Assembly (NCBI GenBank): GCA_034472185.1 | Contig: JARBAK010000001.1 | Coordinates: 310,001 to 374,000 of the forward strand | Reading direction: 5' to 3' | DNA from: JARBAK01 sp034472185 | Lineage (GTDB): Bacteria; Pseudomonadota; Alphaproteobacteria; Rickettsiales; Midichloriaceae | DNA length: 64,000 bases | In this document: positions 44,030 through 52,556 of the stretch, in pieces | How positions within the stretch are numbered: position 1 is the first letter of the stretch | How the letters are laid out: every line of letters starts with the position of its first letter | Notes under the pieces: model-generated | What the model was told of the DNA's origin: nothing | Seen by the model: the letters and a program-made list of their open reading frames with translations, nothing else | The model's database searches: none | Position numbers and translations under genes: made by a program

Positions 44030-45262
44030 TTACTTCCCGTTTACTAAAGCTGTGCCTTTAATATTATTCGCTGTCGCAACTTCAAGCATCTCTAAAATAT
44101 TCTGGATTGTAAAACCAGAAATACGCGTCTCAGCTTCCGGCTTTGTCTGCACAATATCAAAAAACAAATCATCCCCTTTAGTCTCAAAGTGATCATGAAT
44201 CAAGCTCTTTACAGCTATTATATCATTGTCACTTATACGAAAATTTGCAGGTACACCTGGCACCCTACGGATAGCAGCGCTCCAAATATCAGCATATAAA
44301 TCAACGAAAGCAGAATATTTCCCAACCCTACACTTAAAATTCAAACTCGATAGGTCATCTCCAAACACATCAAAAACACCCTTTGCTTCTATTCCAGATG
44401 AATCAGAAGAAATATTGAACGCTTTTACATTATAATTCACAATGCGAGAAGACCCCGTTTTTCCGTTACTATTTCTTTCAGAGGACTCTAGCTTTGACGT
44501 ATTACTCATACGATCTAGCAAAAGCTTCAAACTAATATTTCCTAATATTTCTTTATTACTTAAAACTTCACCCTCTTGTCGAAAGCAAGGATGATTGAGA
44601 TTCAAGATTAACGAGGGAATAAACAAAGACAGACTCCAATTCTCTCCTCCTGCACTAATATCCGTAAGTGCAAACCCTAAACCCTCTACGTGTAATAATT
44701 CCTCTTTATCTATTTTCACGATTAAGTTGTTTTGCTCTCCTTCATATAATAACTTAGATAAACCAAGATCTCTCTTCCTCCCCCAAGAAAAAAGCTTATA
44801 ATGCAAGTCAAATTCCAATATATGCGCTTTTTCGCCTAAAAAGCGAAACAAAATAGCATGCTTAGAAGCGGAATTTATAACATAGCCCATATGCCCTAAA
44901 TTTCCCACTCTAAGAAGCGATTTAATCGCACGTGGAAATGTGACCACCACTCGCCCATGTACTAAATCACTTGTTAATTTTACATTGCCTACTTTTACCC
45001 TATAGGTCGCTAAATCACTTACAAAAGCAAGCTTTACATTAGATAGCTCTCCCTCAAGCTTCCAAGCAGTAAGTTTCGAAAACTTGAGCAAGTCGTAGGA
45101 CATGGACACATGATAATCAGCGAAATCTTCCTGTATAGTACGGATAAATCTATTAATCGCTCTGGTATGCATCAACCAAATGGTAAGGTTTCCTAATATT
45201 ACGCAAACTATCATCATAGATAGTATGACTAAAGTGTTTTTCTTAGAAAAAATCATACGCAT
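44030..45262 (-). CDS. Membrane-anchored periplasmic protein, possibly DUF2125/AsmA-like
   Basis: The 410-residue protein has one N-terminal membrane helix (LVILSMMIVCVILGNLTIWLM) and a long beta-rich extracytoplasmic region with alternating polar/hydrophobic residues. The layout recalls the alphaproteobacterial DUF2125 family, whose members look like AsmA-type envelope proteins, but I recognise no diagnostic motif. It is 38 bases upstream of sppA on the same strand, suggesting a shared envelope role. Confidence 0.5.
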   Translation of the reverse strand: MRMIFSKKNTLVILSMMIVCVILGNLTIWLMHTRAINRFIRTIQEDFADYHVSMSYDLLKFSKLTAWKLEGELSNVKLAFVSDLATYRVKVGNVKLTSDLVHGRVVVTFPRAIKSLLRVGNLGHMGYVINSASKHAILFRFLGEKAHILEFDLHYKLFSWGRKRDLGLSKLLYEGEQNNLIVKIDKEELLHVEGLGFALTDISAGGENWSLSLFIPSLILNLNHPCFRQEGEVLSNKEILGNISLKLLLDRMSNTSKLESSERNSNGKTGSSRIVNYNVKAFNISSDSSGIEAKGVFDVFGDDLSSLNFKCRVGKYSAFVDLYADIWSAAIRRVPGVPANFRISDNDIIAVKSLIHDHFETKGDDLFFDIVQTKPEAETRISGFTIQNILEMLEVATANNIKGTALVNGK

Positions 45263-45441
45263 CTTGACCTAAATTACGAATAAAGAGGCATCATGCTGCG
45301 CCACATGCAATACATTTAGCCTTGTATATAAACTACACAAATAACTACCCTAGGTTTTAAAGGTTTACTTGGTGAAGAAGTTCTCTTACAGTAGATAGAT
45401 GTATACTGGGCAAGTAAACAAGTAAATTTATAATTGATACA

Positions 45442-46626
45442 ATGGACAACAATAAGGTTGTAATCGTTTCAGCCCTCAGAACTGCAGTGGGTGCTTTTAA
45501 CAAATCACTATCTTCTTTAAGCGCAGCAAGACTATCAGCAATTTTAATAAAAAAGACATTAGAAACAACCGGAATACACGGAGAAGAAATATCTGAAGTA
45601 ATAATGGGTAATGTATTAACCGCTAACACAGGACAAAATTCAGCGCGACAAGCAGCTATATACGGTGGATTACCGAAAGAAATACCCGCATGGACAGTAA
45701 ACCAGGTGTGCGGATCAGGACTAAGAGCAGTAATAAGCGCATATCAGTCTATAATATCGGGCACAAGCGATATTATACTAGCAGGAGGGCATGAAAACAT
45801 GAGTAGGACACCTCATGCGATGCATTTGCGCAATGCATTGAAATTAGGTGATGCAAAAATGGTGGATCTTATGGTGTATGATGGTTTAACTGACGTGTTC
45901 ACACAAACACATATGGGTGTAACAGCAGAAAATATAGCAAAGCGGTTCAATATTAGTCGTGAAGAACAGGATATTTTTGCAGCCTCATCTCAAAACAAAG
46001 CAGAAATCGCACAAAAGAGTGGCAAATTTATAAATGAGATAATCCCTATTAATGTACCTAATTACCGACAAGAAGACATTATTTTTAGTGAAGATGAGTA
46101 CGTAAGACATGGGGTAACTGCAGCATCATTAGCAAAATTAAAAGCCGCTTTTATCCCAGAAGGTACGGTTACAGCGGGGAATGCATCCGGAATTAACGAT
46201 GGTTCTGCACTATTGATGCTCATGAAAGAAACTGAAGCTAAAAAGCGCGGGTTAGTCCCAATAGCCACTATAAAGTCATTTGCTCAAGTCGGCGTTGATT
46301 ATGCTATAATGGGAACGGGACCAGTTCCCGCTTCGCGCAAGGCACTGGAATTAGCAGAATGGACAGTACAAGATCTAGAGTTAATTGAAGCTAATGAAGC
46401 TTTCGCCGCACAAGCTATCTATGTCAATAATGAGATGGGTTGGAATGAGCAAATAGTCAATGTAAACGGAGGAGCTATCGCTATAGGCCATCCAATAGGG
46501 GCATCAGGCGCAAGAATCATAGTAACTTTACTGCATGAGATGCTAAAAAGAAATGCTAAGAAAGGACTAGCTACATTGTGTGTAGGTGGGGGCATGGGCC
46601 TCGCTATATGCTTCGAAAGAGAGTGA
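45442..46626 (+). CDS. Acetyl-CoA C-acetyltransferase (biosynthetic thiolase)
   Basis: Condenses two acetyl-CoA to acetoacetyl-CoA, or the reverse. The 394-residue sequence has the acylated cysteine C90 in NQVCGSGLRA, H350 in GHPIGASGARI and C380 in CVGGGMG, so the catalytic set is complete. Without a reductase or synthase nearby, the pathway (polyhydroxybutyrate, fatty-acid or ketone metabolism) cannot be told. A strong palindromic terminator follows. Confidence 0.93.
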   Translation: MDNNKVVIVSALRTAVGAFNKSLSSLSAARLSAILIKKTLETTGIHGEEISEVIMGNVLTANTGQNSARQAAIYGGLPKEIPAWTVNQVCGSGLRAVISAYQSIISGTSDIILAGGHENMSRTPHAMHLRNALKLGDAKMVDLMVYDGLTDVFTQTHMGVTAENIAKRFNISREEQDIFAASSQNKAEIAQKSGKFINEIIPINVPNYRQEDIIFSEDEYVRHGVTAASLAKLKAAFIPEGTVTAGNASGINDGSALLMLMKETEAKKRGLVPIATIKSFAQVGVDYAIMGTGPVPASRKALELAEWTVQDLELIEANEAFAAQAIYVNNEMGWNEQIVNVNGGAIAIGHPIGASGARIIVTLLHEMLKRNAKKGLATLCVGGGMGLAICFERE

Positions 46627-46713
46627 AGCATGTTGGTATTAGAAGCTTAATACTTCAGTTAAAAAAGGGTATATAGTAATAAAATATGCTATTGCGCCAA
46701 TATAGTAGATTGC

Positions 46714-46739
46714 ATATCAGGATAAATTTATCCTGATAT
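46714..46739. terminator. Perfect 26-base palindrome, bidirectional terminator
   Basis: The 26 bases read identically on both strands and can form an 11-bp stem with a 4-base loop. ATATATTTTG follows on the plus strand. It lies between the convergent thiolase and DUF2155-like genes. Confidence 0.6.
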
Positions 46740-46772
46740 ATATTTTGTCATATTACATTAATATGTATTATA

Positions 46773-47285
46773 TTATTTCAAATAAAGAAAATATTGATCA
46801 AATTTTGAATGAAAAACCGCCCTATGTTTAGAAAAAATCCATCCATAAAACATCGTATGATCGTCTTTTAAAATCTTCACAAGCGCCCTACTATCTACTA
46901 ACAACTCAGTGCCACTATATTTCCAATAAGAAAGCAATATAATTGTGTAATCATGCCACATATAGGGTCTCTTAACGTGTAAAATTAAATCTGATTTTTT
47001 CCCCGTACTTATGTCTAAAATTATAAAACTACCTTGTTTCTGAAACCTTCCCTCAAGTATTGGCCCAATTGTCCATGATAGCTCTTCTTGATGGTGTATA
47101 TCATCTGTATATGCATTCTTATCTATTGCAGCGGTTTCAGGATCTGTATTACCCTGTATTGGATAAGCCTTCTCTTTCTCGGGTTTTACATCAAAAATAG
47201 ATGGTTCACCCCAAGAGAAGTGCAACTGAGTGATAAAAAACAATAGCGCCACTCCAGATAAAAATAACAGAAAATATGTCCTCAT
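46773..47285 (-). CDS. Secreted DUF2155-like protein
   Basis: A 170-residue protein with an N-terminal hydrophobic signal (YFLLFLSGVALLFFITQLHF), a variable linker, and a conserved-looking C-terminal region where LDISTGKKSDLILHV and FYGWIFSKHRAVF resemble the DUF2155 family of alphaproteobacteria. The function of that family is unknown. The usual cysteines of the family are not evident here. Divergent from grpE. Confidence 0.5.
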   Translation of the reverse strand: MRTYFLLFLSGVALLFFITQLHFSWGEPSIFDVKPEKEKAYPIQGNTDPETAAIDKNAYTDDIHHQEELSWTIGPILEGRFQKQGSFIILDISTGKKSDLILHVKRPYMWHDYTIILLSYWKYSGTELLVDSRALVKILKDDHTMFYGWIFSKHRAVFHSKFDQYFLYLK

Positions 47286-47463
47286 TGATATAATGATAAT
47301 AAGCTAATAAACGACACTGAATGGTGCATCTTAATAGGCCCAAATATATCAAAATTTATATCTATGCCACCTATAATATATGTTATAAAAACTTTCTGAA
47401 CAATCAGGTAACTAATCCGTACAGAAACTTCTTATAAGAAATTTCGTATATAAAAAACCATCC

Positions 47464-47492
47464 TTGACACATCGCTCCCTAAATGTTAGCCT
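47464..47492 (+). promoter_or_regulatory. Candidate grpE promoter
   Basis: A perfect TTGACA (47464-47469, within CCTTGACA) is 17 bases from TAGCCT (47487-47492), 40 bases before the grpE ATG. The strong -35 with a poor -10 would also suit an alphaproteobacterial heat-shock promoter (CTTG core), fitting a chaperone gene and the rpoH in this window. Confidence 0.4.
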
Positions 47493-47531
47493 AGAGGCCT
47501 TATTATCGTACCTATACACCATTTCAAAGTT

Positions 47532-48125
47532 ATGTCACAAGCACATCAAGAACCACACGTTCAAGAGAACGCTGAAAAAATACAGGAGACCGAATTATAC
47601 GCACAACAAGAAGAGAAGAGCTCTGATACGGAAAAGGAGCAAAATACTGAAGTAGTTATTCTGCAGGACAAATTACTAAGAGCTCACGCAGATAAGGAAA
47701 ATATGCGCAAACGTTACGAACGCGATATAGAAGAGGCTAGAAATTATGGTGTGAGCAACCTAGCAAAGGATCTTGTGGACGTATTGGATAACTTATATCG
47801 AGCACATGAAAGTTTGAAAAATAAAGATATAGAGCCACTAGATATAACGGTAAGTGAAAAAACAAGAATCCAGTCCGCAGCTGAGGGTATTGATATGACT
47901 ATTAAGCTTTTCGAAACAGCTCTAGCAAAATATGGGATAAAAAGAATATTCCCTGAAGCAGAGCAATTCGATCACCGCTTTCATGAAGCTTTATCGCATA
48001 CAGAAGCACATAATAAAAATGAAGGAGAGGTTATAAAAGTAGTACAAGCGGGCTATACTATTCATGAAAGACTTCTCAGACCCGCACTAGTTGTTGTAGC
48101 GAAAATAACAGCTAAAAATGAATAA
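47532..48125 (+). CDS. grpE: Nucleotide exchange factor GrpE
   Basis: GrpE releases ADP from DnaK. The 197-residue protein has an acidic/Gln-rich N-terminus, a long coiled coil containing AHADKENMRKRYERD, and the beta-rich C-terminal wing with GIKRIFPEAEQFDHRFHEAL and VVQAGYTIHERLLRPALVVVAK. Complete and conventional. dnaK is not in the window. Confidence 0.96.
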   Translation: MSQAHQEPHVQENAEKIQETELYAQQEEKSSDTEKEQNTEVVILQDKLLRAHADKENMRKRYERDIEEARNYGVSNLAKDLVDVLDNLYRAHESLKNKDIEPLDITVSEKTRIQSAAEGIDMTIKLFETALAKYGIKRIFPEAEQFDHRFHEALSHTEAHNKNEGEVIKVVQAGYTIHERLLRPALVVVAKITAKNE

Positions 48126-48181
48126 AATATTGATTGCTCACACTACTGTTTTAATGCATTATTCCTGTTTCTCGGGTAAGT

Positions 48182-48892
48182 ATGCCCTCCTCTAAAAGGA
48201 AAACCACTTCAAGGCGTAAGCGCACCGCTTCTTCTACTATATGGTTACAACGCCGTGAGAGGGACAAATATGTTGTCATGAGTAACACGTACAAGTATCG
48301 TGCAAGGTCCGCTTTTAAATTACTAGAAATAGAGCAAAAATTCGGCATTTTAAAGCAACTTCACTCAAGAGCAGATAAGTATACGCAATCAATACCCGTC
48401 GTTATAGATTTAGGATGCGCTCCAGGAGGATGGCTACAAGTAATAAAAAGTTGCACAAAACCCGAAACTATACTCATAGGGGTAGATATATGCGAAGTAA
48501 ATCCACTGGATGGTGTAACCTTGATACGCGGCGATTTTTGTCTGGAGCAAACTATAAAAATGATTAGAGAAAATATTGCTAATACTTGTACTTCATCTAA
48601 TAACATTCTCGGCGCAGATGTATTATTAAGTGATATGGCCCCTCAAGCATGTGGTGACAAATGTACGGATCATATCCGTATTATGCATTTAGCACAGCAA
48701 GCAACTTTATTTGCTAAACAAATCTTACTTTTAGGTGGATCTTTTGTGATAAAACTTTGGAACGGTAACTCCGTGCCTTTGCTTGTCAAAGAATTAAAAA
48801 CTTTTTTCAAAAAGGTGGAATATTTTCACCCTAACGCAACTTATAGAGACTCTTCAGAAGTATTTTTAGTTGCTAGAGACAGATTTATATAG
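48182..48892 (+). CDS. rlmE: 23S rRNA 2'-O-ribose methyltransferase RlmE (FtsJ)
   Basis: Methylates the 2'-OH of a uridine in the 23S A-loop using S-adenosylmethionine. The SAM motif DLGCAPGGWLQV is present, and the K-D-K-E tetrad can be read: RSAFKL, LSDMAP, FVIKLW and SSEVFLVA. The N-terminus is basic (MPSSKRKTTSRRKR) for RNA binding. 236 residues. It is followed by secE and nusG. Confidence 0.94.
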   Translation: MPSSKRKTTSRRKRTASSTIWLQRRERDKYVVMSNTYKYRARSAFKLLEIEQKFGILKQLHSRADKYTQSIPVVIDLGCAPGGWLQVIKSCTKPETILIGVDICEVNPLDGVTLIRGDFCLEQTIKMIRENIANTCTSSNNILGADVLLSDMAPQACGDKCTDHIRIMHLAQQATLFAKQILLLGGSFVIKLWNGNSVPLLVKELKTFFKKVEYFHPNATYRDSSEVFLVARDRFI

Positions 48893-49022
48893 TAGGCTTG
48901 CCGTCAGTTTAGTGCCCGGATATGTTTCGGTAATGTACGAGCAGGGTTTACGTCAACATACCTTAAGTATCAAGCCGTATATAGGGCAGTTATCAGCGGT
49001 CAAGTATAGCAAGTACAGCGAG

Positions 49023-49211
49023 ATGCACCTATTCAAATTCTTAAAAGAAGTAAAGACAGAAATGCGCAGTGTAGTATGGCCCTCTAAGAAAGAGGTATAT
49101 ACTATAAGTAGTGTGGTGGGTGTAGTAATTTTTATTTCAAGTTTATTTTTCCTCTTAGCTGATTATACTATCTATAACTTGATACAATTATTTTGGACTT
49201 TTAAAGGTTAG
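49023..49211 (+). CDS. secE: Preprotein translocase subunit SecE
   Basis: SecE clamps SecY in the Sec translocon. From ATG 49023 the protein is 62 residues: MHLFKFLKEVKTEMRSVVWPSKKEV then one membrane helix, the usual short form. The frame is open upstream into the end of rlmE, but those residues are not SecE-like. secE-nusG linkage is conserved; the gap to the nusG start is four bases. Confidence 0.92.
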   Translation: MHLFKFLKEVKTEMRSVVWPSKKEVYTISSVVGVVIFISSLFFLLADYTIYNLIQLFWTFKG

Positions 49212-49215
49212 GATC

Positions 49216-49761
49216 TTGGACCCCGCTACATATAAATGGTATGTCATAAATACCGCAGTAAGCTGCGAAAATAAGGTCGCTAAACTTATTGTTGAAGAAG
49301 CAGCCAAGAAAGGGCTTGAAGAGCTTATTGGAGAGGTAATTGTTCCAGTGAAAATGGTGCCTATTATTAGGAGAGGCAAGAGAGTTCAATCTATCCAGAA
49401 GATCCTTCCAGGATATGTATTAGTAAGAACGCAACCATGCGAAGTAGTATGGAACCTAATAAAAAATACGCAGCATGTGACGAGGTTCTTAGGAGATGAA
49501 AATATACCAAGTGAGATTCCAGATGTTGAGGTGCAGGATATTTTAAAAAAAGCGCATGAAGTTGGGTGTTTACCCATTACTGATCTATACGAAGTAGGTG
49601 ATCTTTTAAAGCTTATAGATGGCCCTTTTGAAGGCTTGTCCGCAGTAATAGAAAGTGTAGATAATGAAAAGAAAAAACTAAAGGTTTCTGTATCTATCTT
49701 TGGCAGAGAAAGCCCTTTAGAGGTAACATTCGAACAAGTCGAAAGGATAAAGCAGGATTAG
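49216..49761 (+). CDS. nusG: Transcription elongation/antitermination factor NusG
   Basis: NusG binds RNA polymerase and couples it to Rho or ribosomes. The N-terminal NGN domain (KWYVINTAVSCENKVAKLI, ILPGYVLVRT) and the C-terminal KOW domain (YEVGDLLKLIDGPFEGLSAVIE) are complete in 181 residues. It starts with TTG at 49216, preceded by TTAGGA; no in-frame ATG suits. rplK and rplA, its normal downstream genes, are absent. Confidence 0.95.
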   Translation: MDPATYKWYVINTAVSCENKVAKLIVEEAAKKGLEELIGEVIVPVKMVPIIRRGKRVQSIQKILPGYVLVRTQPCEVVWNLIKNTQHVTRFLGDENIPSEIPDVEVQDILKKAHEVGCLPITDLYEVGDLLKLIDGPFEGLSAVIESVDNEKKKLKVSVSIFGRESPLEVTFEQVERIKQD

Positions 49762-49764
49762 GAA

Positions 49765-50340
49765 ATGGTAGCATTAGAAACTCCTGAGGCTACAAGGGGG
49801 GTAAAGGCGAAATATTTCAATTTACTAGGTACAGACGGAAAATTTCATAATATTTTTTCTGTATTGCAAGAAGGTGGATTGGTGGTCGCATTTATATGCA
49901 ACCACTGTCCCTACGTAAAAGCTATCGCCAATGATATAGTCTGGAATGCAGAGCAACTTGCTCGTCTAAAGGTAGGATTTGTAGCTATAAATCCGAATGA
50001 TACTGATGCTTATCCTGAAGATTCATATGATCTAATGAAAGAGTTCGCTTCGCATTACCAATTTCCTTTTCCCTATCTCATAGATAGTTCTCAAGAAGTA
50101 GCTCGTAGCTATGAAGCTGTTTGTACGCCAGATTTTTTTGGTTTTAACGCAGATTTGAGCCTACAATATAGAGGAGGATTAAAAGTTTCTAATAAAACAA
50201 CAATAATGCCCGGTATTTCAAATCCTAAACATGAACTCCTTGCAGCTATGGAAGAAGTTGCGATAACGGGCAAATTTACAGGGCAAGTTACGCATAGTAT
50301 TGGCTGTTCAATTAAGTGGAAACTTGCTAACAACACATAA
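49765..50340 (+). CDS. Thioredoxin-fold (AhpC/TSA-type) protein
   Basis: 191 residues with a redoxin core: GLVVAFICNHCPYVKAIAND near residue 40, then a strand with VGFVAINPND, YLIDSSQEVARSYEAVCTPDFFGF (cis-Pro region) and a C-terminal GCSIKW. The N-H-C-P motif keeps one cysteine where thioredoxins have two, typical of the NHCPFV subfamily. Substrate unknown. It begins three bases after the nusG stop, so it is probably cotranscribed. Confidence 0.82.
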   Translation: MVALETPEATRGVKAKYFNLLGTDGKFHNIFSVLQEGGLVVAFICNHCPYVKAIANDIVWNAEQLARLKVGFVAINPNDTDAYPEDSYDLMKEFASHYQFPFPYLIDSSQEVARSYEAVCTPDFFGFNADLSLQYRGGLKVSNKTTIMPGISNPKHELLAAMEEVAITGKFTGQVTHSIGCSIKWKLANNT

Positions 50341-50398
50341 CGCAAGTTATGCTGCATGTGCATCGCTATTATAATTCCCCCAGACTGATATCTCCACA

Positions 50399-50427
50399 TA
50401 TAGGAAGAAACTCCTATAGTTCTTTTT
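50399..50427 (+). terminator. Rho-independent terminator after secE-nusG-redoxin operon
   Basis: TATAGGA (50399-50405) pairs with TCCTATA (50412-50418) around a 6-base loop and is followed by GTTCTTTTTT. It is the clearest intrinsic terminator in the window and overlaps the 3' end of the convergent PopZ-like gene. Confidence 0.8.
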
Positions 50428-50881
50428 TACTATCATTAGGCAATGACTGCTCAATCAAGCGACAAATACTTTGATTAACAGCATTCTTTATAATAGGCAC
50501 AAGATTTACCGCCATCCACTGCCGCAACTCCTCTTTAAGCACCTCCCTAACTAAAGATTCAAGTGATGAACTTGTTAATATCTCCCCCAAGCGCTCTTCA
50601 CTCATATTCCGTTTACTATCTACTCTACTATTATACTGACAACCGTTAAATACTTCCCCTACCTTCTTATTCTCCTCTTTGTCAGTTTCACAAAATCTAG
50701 AATGTAGTCTTTCTGATCGACTGGTTGTATTATTACGCGATACTGCCTCTTTACCCTCTCCCACTCTACTTACAGAATCTATACTGTTTGCTGCACACTT
50801 ACTGAGATTATTAAGAGAGTCAGTAGAAATAAGCTGTTTAAGATCATTCAACGCACTTTCAATATAGTTATCTTTTTCCAT
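50414..50881 (-). CDS. popZ: PopZ-like polar organising protein (DUF2497)
   Basis: PopZ forms polar matrices that anchor chromosome centromeres and signalling proteins in alphaproteobacteria. The 155-residue protein has a disordered, Ser/Asn-rich middle and a C-terminal helical block LESLVREVLKEELRQWMAVNLVPIIKNAV (given from residue about 108) that matches the DUF2497 oligomerisation region. The ATG at 50881 is preferred over a TTG six bases upstream. The Pro/Glu-rich linker of Caulobacter PopZ is missing. Confidence 0.7.
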   Translation of the reverse strand: MEKDNYIESALNDLKQLISTDSLNNLSKCAANSIDSVSRVGEGKEAVSRNNTTSRSERLHSRFCETDKEENKKVGEVFNGCQYNSRVDSKRNMSEERLGEILTSSSLESLVREVLKEELRQWMAVNLVPIIKNAVNQSICRLIEQSLPNDSKKEL

Positions 50882-50942
50882 CAGCAATTTTTACCATTTA
50901 AAAAGTTCGCACAATGCAAAGTTTCATTTAAGAACCCGCTTG

Positions 50943-51464
50943 TTAGCCATCATTATTGATTTGGTTTTGGCTTTTCTGTGTACTCTTAAATATTTTTAAA
51001 ATAAAATTCATAACAAATAGAACATTATCCTTAGCCCTCTGAATAAGTTGGTTTATAAAAGTCTGTATTTGATCATCGCTTACAGCCATAAAATTTAATT
51101 TCTTTGCGTCCCTGTTTTGACCTGGAAAAATCGTTAAAACATTACCGCTAAAAACGGCTATATGAGTGGTGCTAGCGTTATTGCTGCCTCTTATTTTCTT
51201 TCCTATATCCCCTCTATTCTGTTTAGGTGCCATCAATATATCAGCTGCTTTTTCACGTTGCTGCTCTTGAAGAGAGCTCCACTCCGTACACTGGAATCTC
51301 TGTGCATCCCTCATACACTCTTCCACTATCTTACGGCTCTCATCCACGGGAGGAACTACTGGTCGCATGCCCGTTTCTGCAATCACGTTTGATTGAAACA
51401 TCCAAGCCATAATTAAAAATTGTATTGCAAAGACACCAATTATGCGTCCCCCTATATATGTCAT
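50943..51464 (-). CDS. Unknown secreted or membrane protein
   Basis: Not recognised. The 173-residue product has an N-terminal hydrophobic segment (VFAIQFLIMAWMF) that reads as a signal peptide, a short cysteine pair (ECMRDAQRFQC, residues about 48-58), a beta-like segment and a C-terminal amphipathic, Phe/Ile-rich helix. It lies 40 bases downstream of the dioxygenase-like gene and 61 upstream of popZ on the same strand, so the first two may form a secreted-protein operon. Confidence 0.5.
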   Translation of the reverse strand: MTYIGGRIIGVFAIQFLIMAWMFQSNVIAETGMRPVVPPVDESRKIVEECMRDAQRFQCTEWSSLQEQQREKAADILMAPKQNRGDIGKKIRGSNNASTTHIAVFSGNVLTIFPGQNRDAKKLNFMAVSDDQIQTFINQLIQRAKDNVLFVMNFILKIFKSTQKSQNQINNDG

Positions 51465-51504
51465 ACCAGCTCTTTTTACTTTTTTTTTGATAACTAGTCT
51501 TTCT

Positions 51505-52242
51505 TCAATATTGCTTATACATACTCGTTCCTTCCATTACGATATTGAAGGCATATATACGAGCCATCATACCATAATGTAATTCCTCTATTCGCAATGT
51601 ATTTCGAGCTGTTATTAGCTTAATCTGACTATGATTCAATTTAAACATCTTAATATTTTGATCACTATAATTATCAAATTGGGGAAAAAACATTTGCGTT
51701 CTAAAAATATTAAACCCTGGTTTCTCTACATAAAAATTAAGATGCGGTACTTCTTGCTCTACGGCACCAGGCAATACAGTATAAAAAATAAATCTTCCTA
51801 GATTATCTGTTAATGTATAACCAAACCCCAAAAAATTCTCATCCAGTTGTAACTTATTCCGCAAGCGGGTCCATCGTTTTACACTTGCATCATCATCGCT
51901 ATAGCATAATGCACTATTGCCATAAGAATCAAGTTGCCACATCTTTATCACAGCATCACCTATCGGAGTACACATACTATCAGTTACAACACCTTCCACT
52001 TTTATATATGTACCCTGTGCAACGTATGCAGAGCCCTCTTTATATAATAAGTTGTTTCTTGAAACGGGACGTTGAGCAGGATATTGTAACCCAAAGATCT
52101 CAGGTGTCAGGGGACAATTTAAAATAATATCTTGATCTATAGAAACAGCGTCGAGAGTATTTACAGAGCACATAAATACCACTGCATAAATAGTGACATA
52201 AAAACTCCTAATACACCTCTTAATACCACTACAAATCCACAT
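51505..52242 (-). CDS. Secreted intradiol-dioxygenase-like protein without iron ligands
   Basis: Intradiol dioxygenases cleave catechols using Fe(III) held by two Tyr and two His. This 245-residue protein has a signal peptide, then the fold's landmarks: VEGVVTD...PIGDAVIKMWQLD (residues 83-105), TDNLGRFIFYTVLPG (145-159), and a VPHLNF segment (165-170) where enzymes have PAHIHF. By eye, the first Tyr is S110, the second V161 and the second His N169; only H167 remains. It is likely a non-catalytic beta-sandwich. Annotation as protocatechuate dioxygenase would mislead. Confidence 0.7.
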   Translation of the reverse strand: MWICSGIKRCIRSFYVTIYAVVFMCSVNTLDAVSIDQDIILNCPLTPEIFGLQYPAQRPVSRNNLLYKEGSAYVAQGTYIKVEGVVTDSMCTPIGDAVIKMWQLDSYGNSALCYSDDDASVKRWTRLRNKLQLDENFLGFGYTLTDNLGRFIFYTVLPGAVEQEVPHLNFYVEKPGFNIFRTQMFFPQFDNYSDQNIKMFKLNHSQIKLITARNTLRIEELHYGMMARIYAFNIVMEGTSMYKQY

Positions 52243-52402
52243 AGAAAAGCAAGGGGACCAACTCTTACAATTTACACGTTCTCTTTAATGTTATACTCCT
52301 TATTGCTCACGTCTATAATTATTTCTTAGCTCATAAGATATATAGAAAACCCCTATAGCACAATTACGCAATCCTTAATTTTACGCCTATCATTAGTATA
52401 AA

Positions 52403-52431
52403 TGGTCAAATATGGTAAGTGGTGCTATAAT
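52403..52431 (+). promoter_or_regulatory. Candidate plsY promoter
   Basis: TGGTCA (52403-52408) and a perfect TATAAT (52426-52431) are 17 bases apart. The plsY ATG is about 125 bases downstream, leaving a leader with an A/T-rich inverted repeat around 52480. Confidence 0.45.
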
Positions 52432-52556
52432 TGAGATAATTATACAATATTGCAACTCCGCCCTCACGGGCCATCATATATATGAAATATATAGGTAAGC
52501 AATATTTCATAAAAGGATTGCGAGGCAATTACTTTATCTATAAAAATTGAATTTTT

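Noticed and set aside
48893..49022. tRNA-Trp expected upstream of secE
   Set aside because: No acceptor, D- or T-arm pattern could be found; the gap appears empty.
48870..49022. 51-residue N-terminal extension of SecE overlapping rlmE
   Set aside because: The extra residues are not SecE-like; the ATG at 49023 gives the family's normal length.
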